Shown: positions 33,194 through 41,960 of the stretch, piece by piece | Layout: each line of letters starts with the position of its first letter | Position numbering within the stretch: position 1 is the first letter of the stretch | Origin: Ignavibacteria bacterium | GTDB lineage: Bacteria; Bacteroidota; Ignavibacteria; Tepidaquicellales; OLB5 | DNA length: 50,134 nt | Assembly (NCBI GenBank): GCA_030835025.1 | Contig: JAUQWS010000072.1 | Location: forward strand, 1-50,134 | Reading direction: 5' to 3' | Notes under the pieces: generated by a model | Told to the model about the DNA's origin: nothing | Database searches by the model: none | The model's input: only the letters and a program-made list of their open reading frames with translations | Program-made: the position numbers and the translations under genes

Positions 33194-33816
33194 TACTTCA
33201 GTTTGTATTCTTTAAGTACATAATATATCGGTTTCAATACCGGGGGATTCGTTCTGTTCGCTCCCCATTTAGCAATTCCAATATCTTTTTTGAACCACAT
33301 TTCATACGAGAAAGTAAAACCGTCAGTCAGTATTACGTAGAAGCAATCAGTAAAATTACCTGCTTCCGTTCTGACAGTATCATTGAAATTGCTCAATCTG
33401 CCTGTAAGTTCACCGAACTTCCATACAAAGCCGTCTTTAAAATTATCCTGTGCCGGAATTATCACTCCTTCGTACCCCATATAGCCGCTAATTTCAATTT
33501 GACCGCCGCTCTTGACCTTTATTGTTCGTGACTCACTATCTTTGGTCAAAAAAGGGAAACAACTCACTTTTAGCTGAACTCCGCTTTCAATCTTTTTGAA
33601 ACCCTTTGCTTTGACTTCAAAAAGCTCAGTTTCCTCCCTAGGTGCTTCGTTTACATAACTCCAGCTATTTCCTTCTGATAACGGGAAATATCTGTTAGAA
33701 TTTTCTCCTGATGAATCAGTTTTCTTAACCTCATTTTTTCCGTTTCCGGAACCATTGCAGTTAAAAGCAGTCAGGAAATGCAAACTTAAAACCAATATAA
33801 GTATTACTTTTGTCAA
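33193..33816 (-). CDS. Exported YFPL-type protein inside the complex I-like cluster
   Basis: A 207-residue protein with a signal sequence ending near Cys20 (LTAFNC, an atypical lipobox). The mature domain opens with 'RYFPLSEGNSWSYVNE'. The same 'YFPL..GN.W' opening occurs in the divergent T9SS cargo protein at 34651-35544, so they share a domain of unknown function. It is coupled on both sides (ATGA with the preceding gene, one-base overlap with the NuoJ-like gene). An exported partner in the middle of membrane-arm genes is odd. Confidence 0.6.
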   Translation of the reverse strand: MTKVILILVLSLHFLTAFNCNGSGNGKNEVKKTDSSGENSNRYFPLSEGNSWSYVNEAPREETELFEVKAKGFKKIESGVQLKVSCFPFLTKDSESRTIKVKSGGQIEISGYMGYEGVIIPAQDNFKDGFVWKFGELTGRLSNFNDTVRTEAGNFTDCFYVILTDGFTFSYEMWFKKDIGIAKWGANRTNPPVLKPIYYVLKEYKLK

Positions 33817-34547
33817 GGTGATTTCTTTTTTGTTTTATGAACGACTGGTTTCTTAGCAGCGCTTTTAGGTGCAGTTTTCGTACGTGCAGTTTTTCTAACG
33901 GGCTGTTTCTTTGTATGCGGATGTTTTACCTCTTCAGTTTTACGCTCATCTTGTGTGATTATCTTCTCTTCAAGAGGTTTCTCCCCAACCACGGCAGGTT
34001 GAGCTGTTTCAACGGTCAGTTCAGCAGCAGTTTCAATCTTATCTTGTAGCGGAATTTCAGCTTCAATTTCATTAGTTTCTTGCGGAGCTATCTCTTCAGA
34101 GACTGGAATAACCTGTTCTGTCAAATCTTCCTCTATATTATCGTTCTCCTGAACAGCCGGCATCTCCTCTGCTTTGATTCTTTGCTCTATCGGCTGAATC
34201 GTAATGGCCGGCTCTGTAATTAATGCTCTTGAAGGGAATTCAATAAAATTTCTAGTTTTTCTCGCAGGTATGAGTCCCAAAACAGGCAGTGTTACGACTA
34301 TAAGAACAGTTCCGGTTAACAAAACAGCATTCCAGCCGAAATCAAATATGAAAGTAAGGTAATACCTGAAGTAAGTGATTTCAATCGTGACTAATGAGAT
34401 GAACAGAAGAGGTACAAAATACTTTATTATTTCAGATCTGAGGTTCAGTCTTCTGTTCTTGTGCAAAGCAGATAAATGCAGAAATGATATCAGCACAGCC
34501 GTAATGAGGGCAGTAAGTAAGATAATTATCTGAGAAATTGATAACAT
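33813..34547 (-). CDS. NuoA-like membrane protein with acidic linker and histone-like tail
   Basis: A 244-residue protein. The first ~95 residues have three helices. 'KYFVPLLFISLVTIEITYF' (about 42-60) aligns without gaps to the NuoA TM2 region 'KFYLVAMFFVIFDVEALYL', keeping the buried Glu but not the Asp two before it. The rest has no NuoA counterpart: a Glu-rich linker (about 100-205), then a Lys/Ala/Pro/Thr tail (about 206-244, 'KKPVVHKTKKKSP') like histone H1-type tails. It is the first gene of the cluster. The NuoA link is by eye and moderate. Confidence 0.5.
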   Translation of the reverse strand: MLSISQIIILLTALITAVLISFLHLSALHKNRRLNLRSEIIKYFVPLLFISLVTIEITYFRYYLTFIFDFGWNAVLLTGTVLIVVTLPVLGLIPARKTRNFIEFPSRALITEPAITIQPIEQRIKAEEMPAVQENDNIEEDLTEQVIPVSEEIAPQETNEIEAEIPLQDKIETAAELTVETAQPAVVGEKPLEEKIITQDERKTEEVKHPHTKKQPVRKTARTKTAPKSAAKKPVVHKTKKKSP

Positions 34548-34584
34548 ACACTGTAAAATTAGCTAAAAATTGATACAAAAGACA

Positions 34585-34626
34585 GGTTTATTACATTAAT
34601 AAACCTCCGTTAATATGCTATATTTG
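34585..34626. promoter_or_regulatory. Divergent promoter region with 21-bp perfect inverted repeat
   Basis: GGTTTATTA-N3-TAATAAACC (34585-34605) is a perfect dyad between the NuoA-like gene and the T9SS gene. A -7 element TATATTTG (34619-34626) follows for the plus-strand gene. The dyad covers the -33 area, so a protein bound there would affect that promoter and perhaps both directions. Confidence 0.5.
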
Positions 34627-34650
34627 TATAACCATTCTCAACAAAATCCT

Positions 34651-35544
34651 TTGAAAAAACTATACATAAATTTCGCTTTTGTTCTATTGCTGCTATTTTA
34701 TGAAACAGCCTCTGCAGTAGACACGAATGCCACAAAGTATTTTCCATTAAAGGTTGGTAATACATGGGTATTCAATTACGAAGTCAGGTATTTTGGTATT
34801 GTTCAATCCACAGAAAAGTACAAGGCAACCGTTCTTTCAGATACGGTTATAAACGGACAAAAATGTTACAGAATCATTGATCTGAAATATATAACACCGG
34901 GGTTTGGTCTTTACAGGATCGACTCTTCCAACGGTGCATTTACATTATTTACAGTTTGTACCGTTGATAGCCTTGGACAGCAGAGTTTCAATAGTTCCTA
35001 CAGAAACTGCACAGATGGTATTAATGTTAAGTTTAAATCAGCAAGTAATATTGTGCTTTTCGGGGTCTCAACTGTTGATATTAATATTGAAAGTATTGTA
35101 GTACCAAGGATATTTAAGACAAGAAGATATGCGAAGGGCTTTGGGTTATATAGTTCATATTATTTGAATGATAAATATCACTATATACATACACTATTGG
35201 GATGTGTAATTGACGGAGTGTCCTATGGCGATACGAGCATGGCTATAAATGCAATTAGTCCTATAAGCAGTATAATTCCTTCGGAATTCAGTTTATATCA
35301 GAATTATCCAAACCCGTTCAATCCTTCAACTGTAATCCGGTTTGATATAGCTTCTGCCGGTTACACCTCAGTAGAAGTTTATGATGTCCTTGGAAGAAAG
35401 ATTGCAGCACTGGTAAATGAGAAGCTTAATCCCGGAAAATACGAGGTAAATTGGGTGCCTGCAGGACTGAATAGTGGCGTTTATTTCTGTCTTTTGAAGG
35501 TCAGTAATTCTGTTTTTGTCAGGAAGATGGTTCTCTTAAAGTAG
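34651..35544 (+). CDS. Secreted YFPL-type protein with type IX sorting domain
   Basis: About 297 residues. A signal peptide (KKLYINFAFVLLLLFYETASA) is followed by a beta-rich domain starting 'KYFPLKVGNTWVFNYEV'. The last ~75 residues form a T9SS type A sorting domain, with YPNPFNPSTVIRFDI, VEVYDVLGRKIAALVNE and SGVYFCLL. It would be exported across the outer membrane and its tail removed. I prefer the TTG at 34651, because an ATG at 34615 overlaps the putative -7 element (34619-34626) and would add residues before a normal signal peptide. It is divergent from the complex I-like cluster, one of whose proteins shares its N-terminal domain. Confidence 0.82.
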   Translation: MKKLYINFAFVLLLLFYETASAVDTNATKYFPLKVGNTWVFNYEVRYFGIVQSTEKYKATVLSDTVINGQKCYRIIDLKYITPGFGLYRIDSSNGAFTLFTVCTVDSLGQQSFNSSYRNCTDGINVKFKSASNIVLFGVSTVDINIESIVVPRIFKTRRYAKGFGLYSSYYLNDKYHYIHTLLGCVIDGVSYGDTSMAINAISPISSIIPSEFSLYQNYPNPFNPSTVIRFDIASAGYTSVEVYDVLGRKIAALVNEKLNPGKYEVNWVPAGLNSGVYFCLLKVSNSVFVRKMVLLK

Positions 35545-35562
35545 CATTTGACTCATCAAAAT

Positions 35563-35591
35563 AAAAAAGACAGGTTTTATGCCTGTCTTTT
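35563..35591. terminator. Bidirectional terminator
   Basis: GACAGG and CCTGTC arms are flanked by A-runs upstream and T-runs downstream, so it can end both the plus-strand T9SS gene and the minus-strand trxA. Confidence 0.8.
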
Positions 35592-35612
35592 CTGGTCCGT
35601 AAATCTAGTCTG

Positions 35613-35942
35613 TCATGCCGGCTGAAGCTGTGAATCCAGCTTCTGTGCAATTGCCTGTTTGGGCACTGCACCTATTATCTGGTCAACAATTTTTCCGTCT
35701 CTGAAAATAAGCATTGTAGGGATGCTTCTTATTCCGTATGTCATTGCAACGTTAGGGTTGTTATCAACATCAAGCTTTCCGATCTTTGCCTTGCCTTCAT
35801 ATTCCGCTGCTAACTCTGTAACAAACGGAGCGATCATCTTGCATGGTCCGCACCAAACTGCCCAGAAATCCACCAGTACCGGTACATCTGATTTCAAAAC
35901 TTCCTGGTCAAAATTAGCGTCTGTAAATTCTATTGGATGCAT
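35613..35942 (-). CDS. trxA: Thioredoxin
   Basis: A 109-residue cytosolic thiol-disulfide reductant of standard length. The active site is WCGPC (30-34), with 'VDFWAVWCGPCKMIAP' and the cis-Pro region 'IRSIPTMLIF' (about 72-81). No signal peptide. Single gene, with a shared terminator downstream. Confidence 0.96.
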   Translation of the reverse strand: MHPIEFTDANFDQEVLKSDVPVLVDFWAVWCGPCKMIAPFVTELAAEYEGKAKIGKLDVDNNPNVAMTYGIRSIPTMLIFRDGKIVDQIIGAVPKQAIAQKLDSQLQPA

Positions 35943-36002
35943 TTTCTCTCCTCTTAAATATGTGTTATGATTGTTATTATGCTTTATGAGTGAATCGTGG
36001 TG

Positions 36003-39000
36003 TTACTGCAATATAATATTATCTTTACCGAAAATCTCTGTTAAAACTTTTTCAGTGTATTTATCATAATGGATTTTTACATTTTCCAGTTCCAGCAAGC
36101 TTTGTTTACTGCCGTTTTTCAGATCGATAAATACGCTTGTTTCACCCTCAGTTGTGTTTAAAATGCTCTTAATTTCATATATTTTGGCGGGATTAAAGGA
36201 GCCTGAGTCTATCCTGATGGTGAGTTTTTCAAAGGTTCTTTCTTCCCTGGATTCGCGCGATAGCGGCTTTATCTCATCGACTATCAGCTTGATTGTGTTG
36301 CCGTTCTCTTCAGCCTTGCCTATTATCGTAACAATTGTATCTGATACAAGGATCTCCCTGTACTGTTCATAGGTCTTCGGGAAAACAACGCACTCACCCT
36401 GCCCCGTGAAATCTTCGAGCATAAAGACTGCAAACCTGTTGCCTTTTTTACTTTGCTTTATCTTCAGGTCGTTTATTATTCCGCACATTCTTACCCTCTG
36501 AAGGCTATTGAGGTCAAACTCACCTGAATCGATATCTGCGACGTCTCCAAACTTGAGCGGATTCAGTTTAGCGATCTCACTCTCATAATCACTTAACGGG
36601 TGCGCGCTCACATAAAGACCAAGCACTGATTTTTCCCTGGAAAGCTTTTCGCGGTCAGACCAGTCGCTGTAATTGTTTCCGAGGGGCTCAAGTATTATAT
36701 CTCTGACGACCTCTTTGGCAGTGCCGCCGAACAAAGATGATTGACCTTTGGTGTCGTTTTTTTTCGTTCCGTACCTGTGGAGCACTGCCTCGAAGTAATC
36801 GAAAAGCTTCTTCCTGTTTGGATCAAGGCAGTCAAATGCACCGGCATATATAAGCGCCTCGAGAGTTTTCTTGTTCACAACCTTGGGATCTACCCTTGAA
36901 CAGAAATCAACAAAACTCTTGAACTCGCCGTGCTCGTCGCGCTCCTTTACTATAATATCAACTGCATTTCTGCCCACATTTTTTATGGCGCTTAAGCCAA
37001 ACAGTATCCTGTTTTCAGCGTTTAAGTCAATTGTAAAATCGGACATGCACACATTGACATTCGGAAGGCTAAGAGTTATCTTCATCCTCTTGCATTCGTT
37101 TATCAAAAGGACCATTTCGTCCATATCTTCATAACGGCAGTTTAGCTGCGAGGTCATGAACTCAAGCGGATAGTGCGTTTTTAAATACGCCGTCTGATAA
37201 GCAAGTATGGAGTATGCAACACTATGGGATTTGTTGAACCCGTAATCCGCAAACTTCAGTATTAACTTAAATATCTCTTTCGCTGTCTTCTTATTATAGC
37301 CTTTTTCCGCGGCTCCTTTAATGAACTCTTCTTCCTGGGCTTTCATCAGCTTCTCGTCTTTTTTGCCCATAGCCCGCCTTACAAGGTCCGCTTTGGCGAG
37401 CGAGTATCCCGCAATCACCCTTACAAGCTGCATTACCTGTTCCTGGTAAACAATTATGCCGTAGGTTTCCTCAAGAACCTGAGCCATGTCATTATGCAGA
37501 TACTTAACTTCTTTTTTGCCGTGCTTTCTTTCGATGAATTCAGGTATTAGATCCATCGGGCCCGGCCTGTAAAGAGCATTCATAGCTGCAAGGTCATTGA
37601 TATCCTTCGGTTTCAGCTTTGCGAGGTATTCCCGCATTTTTGGCCTTGAGAACTGGAATATGCCGATTGTGTGGCCGCTGGAAAAAATCTCGTAAGTCTT
37701 TTCATCGTTCAGCGGCAGGGCTTCAAGGTCGATCCTGATGCCTTTTCTTTTTTCGATAAGGTCAACTGCCTGCTGGAGTATTTTGAGTTCCTTAAGTCCA
37801 AGGAAATCCATTTTTATAAGCCCGGCATCTTCCAGCATCTTCATATCATACTGAGTCATGAACTGGTTATCGACTTGGGGAGTCTTTGCCACAGGAACAT
37901 AATCAGTAATATCCGAAGGAGCTATAACAACTCCCGATGCATGCATGCTCACATTCTTGTTCAGGTTCTCAAGCACTACAGCGTAATCCAGCAGTTTCTT
38001 ACGTTCTTTAGCCTGATCAAAGTATTGTTTGAATTCAGGTATATCCCTGTAACAATCGGTCAATGATTTTATCTTGCCGAATATCGAAGGTACATGCTTG
38101 GTTATTTCGTTGATCGTATCAAAAGGATAGTTCAAAACCCTGCCAACATCTTTCAATACAGCTTTGGTTTTGAGCTTATTGAAAGTTACAATCTGAGAAA
38201 CAGAGTTGACACCGTATTTTTCCTTTGAGTAATTTATGACCTCATCGCGTTTGTCATCCTGAAAATCAATATCAATATCAGGCATTGATACACGCTCGGG
38301 GTTCAGGAATCTTTCAAAAAGCAAATTGTAATCAAGGGGATTCACATTTGTAATACCAAGCGCATAACATACCAGCGAGCCTGCCGCACTTCCTCTGCCC
38401 GGACCGACGAATATTCCGTTTCGTTTGGAGTGATTAACAAAATCAGCAACTATGAGGAAGTAACCTGAAAAATTCATATTCTTTATGACTTCAAGCTCAG
38501 TATTCAGCCTGTCAATTTCAACCTGCGTAACATTCTTTATCTTCTTCCGTAATCCTTCATGAGCAAGTTTCTCAAAATACTCATCAATTGTCTTTGCGCC
38601 GGATTCTTTCGGAATAGGGAAGTTGGGCATGTGATAAACGTCCTTTGGCAGTTCAAGATTGCATTTATCAGCTACTTCCAGAGTGGATTCTATTGCTTCT
38701 GGGAAGTCCTTGAACAATTCACACATTTCCTCTGCGGATTTGAAATACACCTGGTCAGTTCCGTACCTCAGTTCTCTTTCAAGATCTTTGCCTTCCTTAT
38801 CTTTGGATAGATCAGTATTGATATATAAATACAGGTTGTGGGGTATGTGATGCTCATACTTGATATAATGAACGTCGTTGGTAGCAATTAATTTTAAACC
38901 AAGCTCTTTTGCAAGCTTCGGCATGTGTTCTCGCACACGCTCTTCAATTTCCATTCCGTGGTTCTGTATCTCAAGATAGAAATCCTCCGCTCCAAATATA

Positions 39001-39560
39001 TCCTTATATATCTCAGCTGCTTCTTTAGCGGATTTAAGGTCACCGCGCACAATATGAGAAGAAACCACACCTCCCGCACACGCCGAAGTACAAACTAATC
39101 CCTTAGAATGTTCGCGAAGCAAGTCGCTGTCTATTCTGGGCTTATAATAGAATCCCTCAGTATGTCCAAGTGAACACAGCTTGATAAGATTATTGTATCC
39201 TTCAAGGTCTTTGGCAAGAAGCAGTAAATGGTCATAGTTCGATTTGCGGTTGGAAAGCTTGCCTATTGCTTTGCCGTTCTTATCTTTGCCAAGCATAGTG
39301 TCTTCGGGCACATCCTGTTTGCCCTTGTCGAATCTTGAGCCTTTGGTTACAATATAGACTTCGCAGCCTATTATTGGCTTTATTCCCGCTTTTCTGGCTT
39401 TTTTATAGAAATCCATGGCGCCGTACATAACGCCGTGATCGGTAAGGGCAACTGCAGGCATATTGAAATTCTTAGCGGCATCAACAATTCCCTCAATGGT
39501 GCTGATAGCATCAAGAAGTGAATAATGGGAATGGTTATGTAGATGAATGAAGTCCGCCAA
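36003..39560 (-). CDS. dnaE: DNA polymerase III subunit alpha
   Basis: A 1185-residue replicative polymerase. The N-terminal PHP domain (about 5-240) starts 'FIHLHNHSHYSLLDA'. The palm has GPGRGSAAGSLV (386-397) and the catalytic Asp pair in PDIDIDF (427-433). 'YQEQVMQL' and 'GYGFNKSHS'-like (DYGFNKSHSVAY) segments, a helix-hairpin-helix region and a C-terminal OB domain follow. Length and order fit the DnaE1 type. It is a single gene; the next minus-strand gene is trxA, about 60 bp on. Confidence 0.97.
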   Translation of the reverse strand: MADFIHLHNHSHYSLLDAISTIEGIVDAAKNFNMPAVALTDHGVMYGAMDFYKKARKAGIKPIIGCEVYIVTKGSRFDKGKQDVPEDTMLGKDKNGKAIGKLSNRKSNYDHLLLLAKDLEGYNNLIKLCSLGHTEGFYYKPRIDSDLLREHSKGLVCTSACAGGVVSSHIVRGDLKSAKEAAEIYKDIFGAEDFYLEIQNHGMEIEERVREHMPKLAKELGLKLIATNDVHYIKYEHHIPHNLYLYINTDLSKDKEGKDLERELRYGTDQVYFKSAEEMCELFKDFPEAIESTLEVADKCNLELPKDVYHMPNFPIPKESGAKTIDEYFEKLAHEGLRKKIKNVTQVEIDRLNTELEVIKNMNFSGYFLIVADFVNHSKRNGIFVGPGRGSAAGSLVCYALGITNVNPLDYNLLFERFLNPERVSMPDIDIDFQDDKRDEVINYSKEKYGVNSVSQIVTFNKLKTKAVLKDVGRVLNYPFDTINEITKHVPSIFGKIKSLTDCYRDIPEFKQYFDQAKERKKLLDYAVVLENLNKNVSMHASGVVIAPSDITDYVPVAKTPQVDNQFMTQYDMKMLEDAGLIKMDFLGLKELKILQQAVDLIEKRKGIRIDLEALPLNDEKTYEIFSSGHTIGIFQFSRPKMREYLAKLKPKDINDLAAMNALYRPGPMDLIPEFIERKHGKKEVKYLHNDMAQVLEETYGIIVYQEQVMQLVRVIAGYSLAKADLVRRAMGKKDEKLMKAQEEEFIKGAAEKGYNKKTAKEIFKLILKFADYGFNKSHSVAYSILAYQTAYLKTHYPLEFMTSQLNCRYEDMDEMVLLINECKRMKITLSLPNVNVCMSDFTIDLNAENRILFGLSAIKNVGRNAVDIIVKERDEHGEFKSFVDFCSRVDPKVVNKKTLEALIYAGAFDCLDPNRKKLFDYFEAVLHRYGTKKNDTKGQSSLFGGTAKEVVRDIILEPLGNNYSDWSDREKLSREKSVLGLYVSAHPLSDYESEIAKLNPLKFGDVADIDSGEFDLNSLQRVRMCGIINDLKIKQSKKGNRFAVFMLEDFTGQGECVVFPKTYEQYREILVSDTIVTIIGKAEENGNTIKLIVDEIKPLSRESREERTFEKLTIRIDSGSFNPAKIYEIKSILNTTEGETSVFIDLKNGSKQSLLELENVKIHYDKYTEKVLTEIFGKDNIILQ

Positions 39561-39723
39561 TTAAGCAGTAATTATGGAATTTTTCCGGTATGGATACAAA
39601 TATACAAAAATAATTCCAGAGATAGAGATAATTAGCCGTCCGGTATCACAAATTTCCATTGAAACTCATAGATTCTATTGCTTATTTGCAGGAATATCTC
39701 TTAACTAAATATGTAAAAAGGTT

Positions 39724-41133
39724 ATGAGCGACCAGACACAATCTCAGGATCAGTTAATATCCAACAAAATGCCAAAAGGCATTCCTTACATCATAGGCAA
39801 TGAACTTGCCGAGCGCTTCAGCTATTACGGAATGAAAACAATACTCGTTGTTTTCATGACACAGTACATTATGAGCCGTCAGGGCACAGTTGACCCTATG
39901 ACCGATGCCGATGCTACTACTTGGTATCACCTTTTTTCAATGGCTAATTATTTTTTCCCAATACTTGGAGCCATACTTTCTGACGTACTTTGGGGAAAAT
40001 ATAAAACGATTATTACGCTTTCAGTTGTTTACGTGCTTGGACACGTAGCCCTTGCAGTTGATGATACAAGGCTTGGCTTATCTATCGGACTTACCCTGAT
40101 TGCAATGGGCTCCGGCGGTATCAAACCCTGCGTTTCTGCGCATGTTGGTGACCAATTCCAGAAAACAAATAAGCATCTACTTGAAAAAATATTCGGATAT
40201 TTCTACTTTGCAATTAATCTGGGTGCGGCGGGTTCATCGCTTCTGACTCCCGTGCTGCTGGATAGATACGGCCCGCATCTTGCGTTCGGTGTTCCGGGCT
40301 TTTTGATGCTTGTTGCAACAGTTGTATTCTTCATGGGAAGGAAGGTCTTCATAGCAGTACCGCCGGTAGGGTGGAAACAGTACAAGGGCGATGTATTTTC
40401 GCCGCAGGGAAAAAAAGCAATTGTGAACCTGAGCATTATGTATGTTTTTATTGCTGTATTCTGGTCGCTGTTTGACCAGACAGGTTCATCGTGGGTGCTG
40501 CAGGCAGAACAGATGGATAAATGGGTGAACCTTGGATTTGTTAAATTCGAGCTGTTATCATCGCAAATCCAGGCAATAAATCCCATATTGATTATGATAT
40601 TCATTCCGTTATTTACATCATACCTTTATCCTGCGCTGAACAGAATGTTTCATTTAACGATGCTGAGGAAAATTGTTATCGGCATGTTTATAGCGGGATT
40701 TTCGTTTGCTATACTTGCAGTTGCGCAAATACAGGTCATTAACGGGGGAACACCAAGCATCCTGTGGCAGTTCTTTGCTTATCTCATCTTAACCGCAGCT
40801 GAAGTAATGGTCTCAATTACCGGTCTTGAATTTTCTTATACGCAGGCACCTAACAGCATGAAATCTTTTGTAATGGGTCTTTGGCTCTTATCTGTTGCTT
40901 TAGGCAACCTGATAACGGCTCAGGTATCATCGCGCCTGCAGGACTTCATTACGATAGGCACGCCGACATATTTCTGGTTCTACGCAATACTGATGTTTGT
41001 TACGGCGATTGCGTTTGTACTTGTTGCAAGAAGATACAGAGAAGAAAGTTATATCCAGAACCGCGCAGAGAAACCAAAACCGCTCGGTTTCGGTGCGGCA
41101 GAGCTTGAACCTGTTGCAGCAGATAATAAATGA
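39724..41133 (+). CDS. Proton-dependent peptide transporter (POT/PTR family)
   Basis: A 469-residue MFS protein with 12-14 helices. The POT signature ExxERFxYYG is present as NELAERFSYYGMK (about 27-39). 'GSGGIKPCVSAHVGDQF' (about 139-155) and 'FWSLFDQTGSSWVLQAEQM' (about 245-263) are other family marks. It imports di- and tripeptides with protons. Peptide uptake fits the secreted M28 peptidase encoded elsewhere in the window, though they are not linked. The start is ATG with no clear ribosome-binding site. Confidence 0.93.
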   Translation: MSDQTQSQDQLISNKMPKGIPYIIGNELAERFSYYGMKTILVVFMTQYIMSRQGTVDPMTDADATTWYHLFSMANYFFPILGAILSDVLWGKYKTIITLSVVYVLGHVALAVDDTRLGLSIGLTLIAMGSGGIKPCVSAHVGDQFQKTNKHLLEKIFGYFYFAINLGAAGSSLLTPVLLDRYGPHLAFGVPGFLMLVATVVFFMGRKVFIAVPPVGWKQYKGDVFSPQGKKAIVNLSIMYVFIAVFWSLFDQTGSSWVLQAEQMDKWVNLGFVKFELLSSQIQAINPILIMIFIPLFTSYLYPALNRMFHLTMLRKIVIGMFIAGFSFAILAVAQIQVINGGTPSILWQFFAYLILTAAEVMVSITGLEFSYTQAPNSMKSFVMGLWLLSVALGNLITAQVSSRLQDFITIGTPTYFWFYAILMFVTAIAFVLVARRYREESYIQNRAEKPKPLGFGAAELEPVAADNK

Positions 41134-41136
41134 AGC

Positions 41137-41183
41137 AGTTGACAGAGGATAGTTGACAGAGAATAGTTGATAGGGGATAGTTG
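41137..41183. repeat. Heptad-based tandem repeat after the peptide transporter
   Basis: Three 14-bp units plus a partial fourth, each two 7-mers: AGTTGAC AGAGGAT / AGTTGAC AGAGAAT / AGTTGAT AGGGGAT / AGTTG. It begins 4 bp after the stop. With the next repeat it fills the gene-free stretch 41134-41485. Confidence 0.7.
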
Positions 41184-41189
41184 TGCTTT

Positions 41190-41405
41190 AAATCCCCCTT
41201 AAAAAGGGGGATGAAAATCTGGAATTTTGAATTTTACTTGATAGAAGATTCGGGTAAACTCCATCGTAAATCTGTAATGGGGATTTACCTGTTCTTCAAT
41301 AATCTTCAAATCCCCATCTAAGTTCTTCGAAGTAGATATATATTGGTTCAATTATAACTTTAACGCATTTTTAAACTACATCCCCCTTTACAAGGGGGAT
41401 TGAAC
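41190..41405. repeat. ~215-bp intergenic element with inverted-repeat ends, copy 1
   Basis: The ends are snap-back hairpins, ATCCCCCTT-AAA-AAGGGGGAT at the left (41192-41211) and ATCCCCCTT-TAC-AAGGGGGAT at the right. Inside, 'AATGGGGATTT', 'CAAATCCCCATCTA', 'TTCTTCG' and 'GTTCAATT' occur in the same order and spacing as in the copy at 46885-47097. There is no reading frame of note. Confidence 0.7.
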
Positions 41406-41410
41406 TAATG

Positions 41411-41442
41411 TTACTTACTTCTGATTTTTTACTTTTGCCTTT
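41411..41442. repeat. Heptad-based repeat, CTTTTGC type
   Basis: 7-mers TTACTTA CTTCTGA TTTTTTA CTTTTGC run just inside the 3' flank of the next minus-strand gene. The unit CTTTTGC recurs at 41933-41960 and, shifted, at 47187-47219. Confidence 0.5.
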
Positions 41443-41485
41443 CCGGCGCCTAATGCAGGCCCTGCTCCGCGGGTTTACTTTTGCT

Positions 41486-41860
41486 TTAATAGATTCCCCT
41501 ATCAACCATCTCCTGCTTTACTTCAGGCTTGCTTATCATTACCAGTGCTATTATTCCAAATACAGTACCGGTAACATTGAGAGTTAATACAACTATTATA
41601 TCAAAAATAGATGCGAATTTGATCAGACCGTATGTACCGGATTTATTGAAATTCTTAAGCCTGTTATAAACCATGAAGTCAAGAACACAGGCAATGGTAT
41701 TGATTACAGGTAGTACTCCGATTACGCATCCCAGTCCGCAGAAAGCCACTGCTCCTGCAATGGTATTCCCAAGCCACACTACTGCGCTAATAAGGTTCAA
41801 TATTCCGGAAATTAAGAATAGTACTTTAAGTACATTCAGCTGATTATCGTATTGCATCAT
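41486..41860 (-). CDS. Small four-helix membrane protein, paralog A
   Basis: I do not recognise a named family. 124 residues with about three to four helices and a Cys/Gly-rich second helix (AFCGLGCVIGVLPVINTIACVLDFMVYNRL). It is clearly a duplicate of the next gene upstream (41961-42332): both share 'LFLISGILN', 'GLGCVIG/GIGCLFG', 'DFMVYNRL/DFIVYNKL', 'KSGTYG/RTGTYS' and the ending 'MVDRGIY/MVDKGIY'. Both are flanked on the 3' side by heptad repeats, suggesting the duplication carried its flank. Confidence 0.7.
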   Translation of the reverse strand: MMQYDNQLNVLKVLFLISGILNLISAVVWLGNTIAGAVAFCGLGCVIGVLPVINTIACVLDFMVYNRLKNFNKSGTYGLIKFASIFDIIVVLTLNVTGTVFGIIALVMISKPEVKQEMVDRGIY

Positions 41861-41932
41861 TTTTCACGATTAACATTACTTGTAACTTGTGCTTAAAATC
41901 TACTGCAATCAAAACCGGCTTTTCTAAAAACA

Positions 41933-41960
41933 TTTTTGCCTTTTGCTTTTTTACTTTTGC
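41933..41960. repeat. Heptad-based repeat, CTTTTGC type
   Basis: Exact 7-mers TTTTTGC CTTTTGC TTTTTTA CTTTTGC abut the stop codon of the next gene. Confidence 0.6.

Noticed and set aside
32015-34547. Whole cluster as a decayed nuo pseudogene set
   Set aside because: All frames are open, junctions are tight overlaps, and a promoter-like region precedes it. Decay cannot be excluded for the NuoL tail but does not suit the whole set.
34615-34650. ATG start for the T9SS cargo protein at 34615
   Set aside because: It overlaps the putative -7 element and puts twelve polar residues before a normal signal peptide. It remains possible if another promoter is used.
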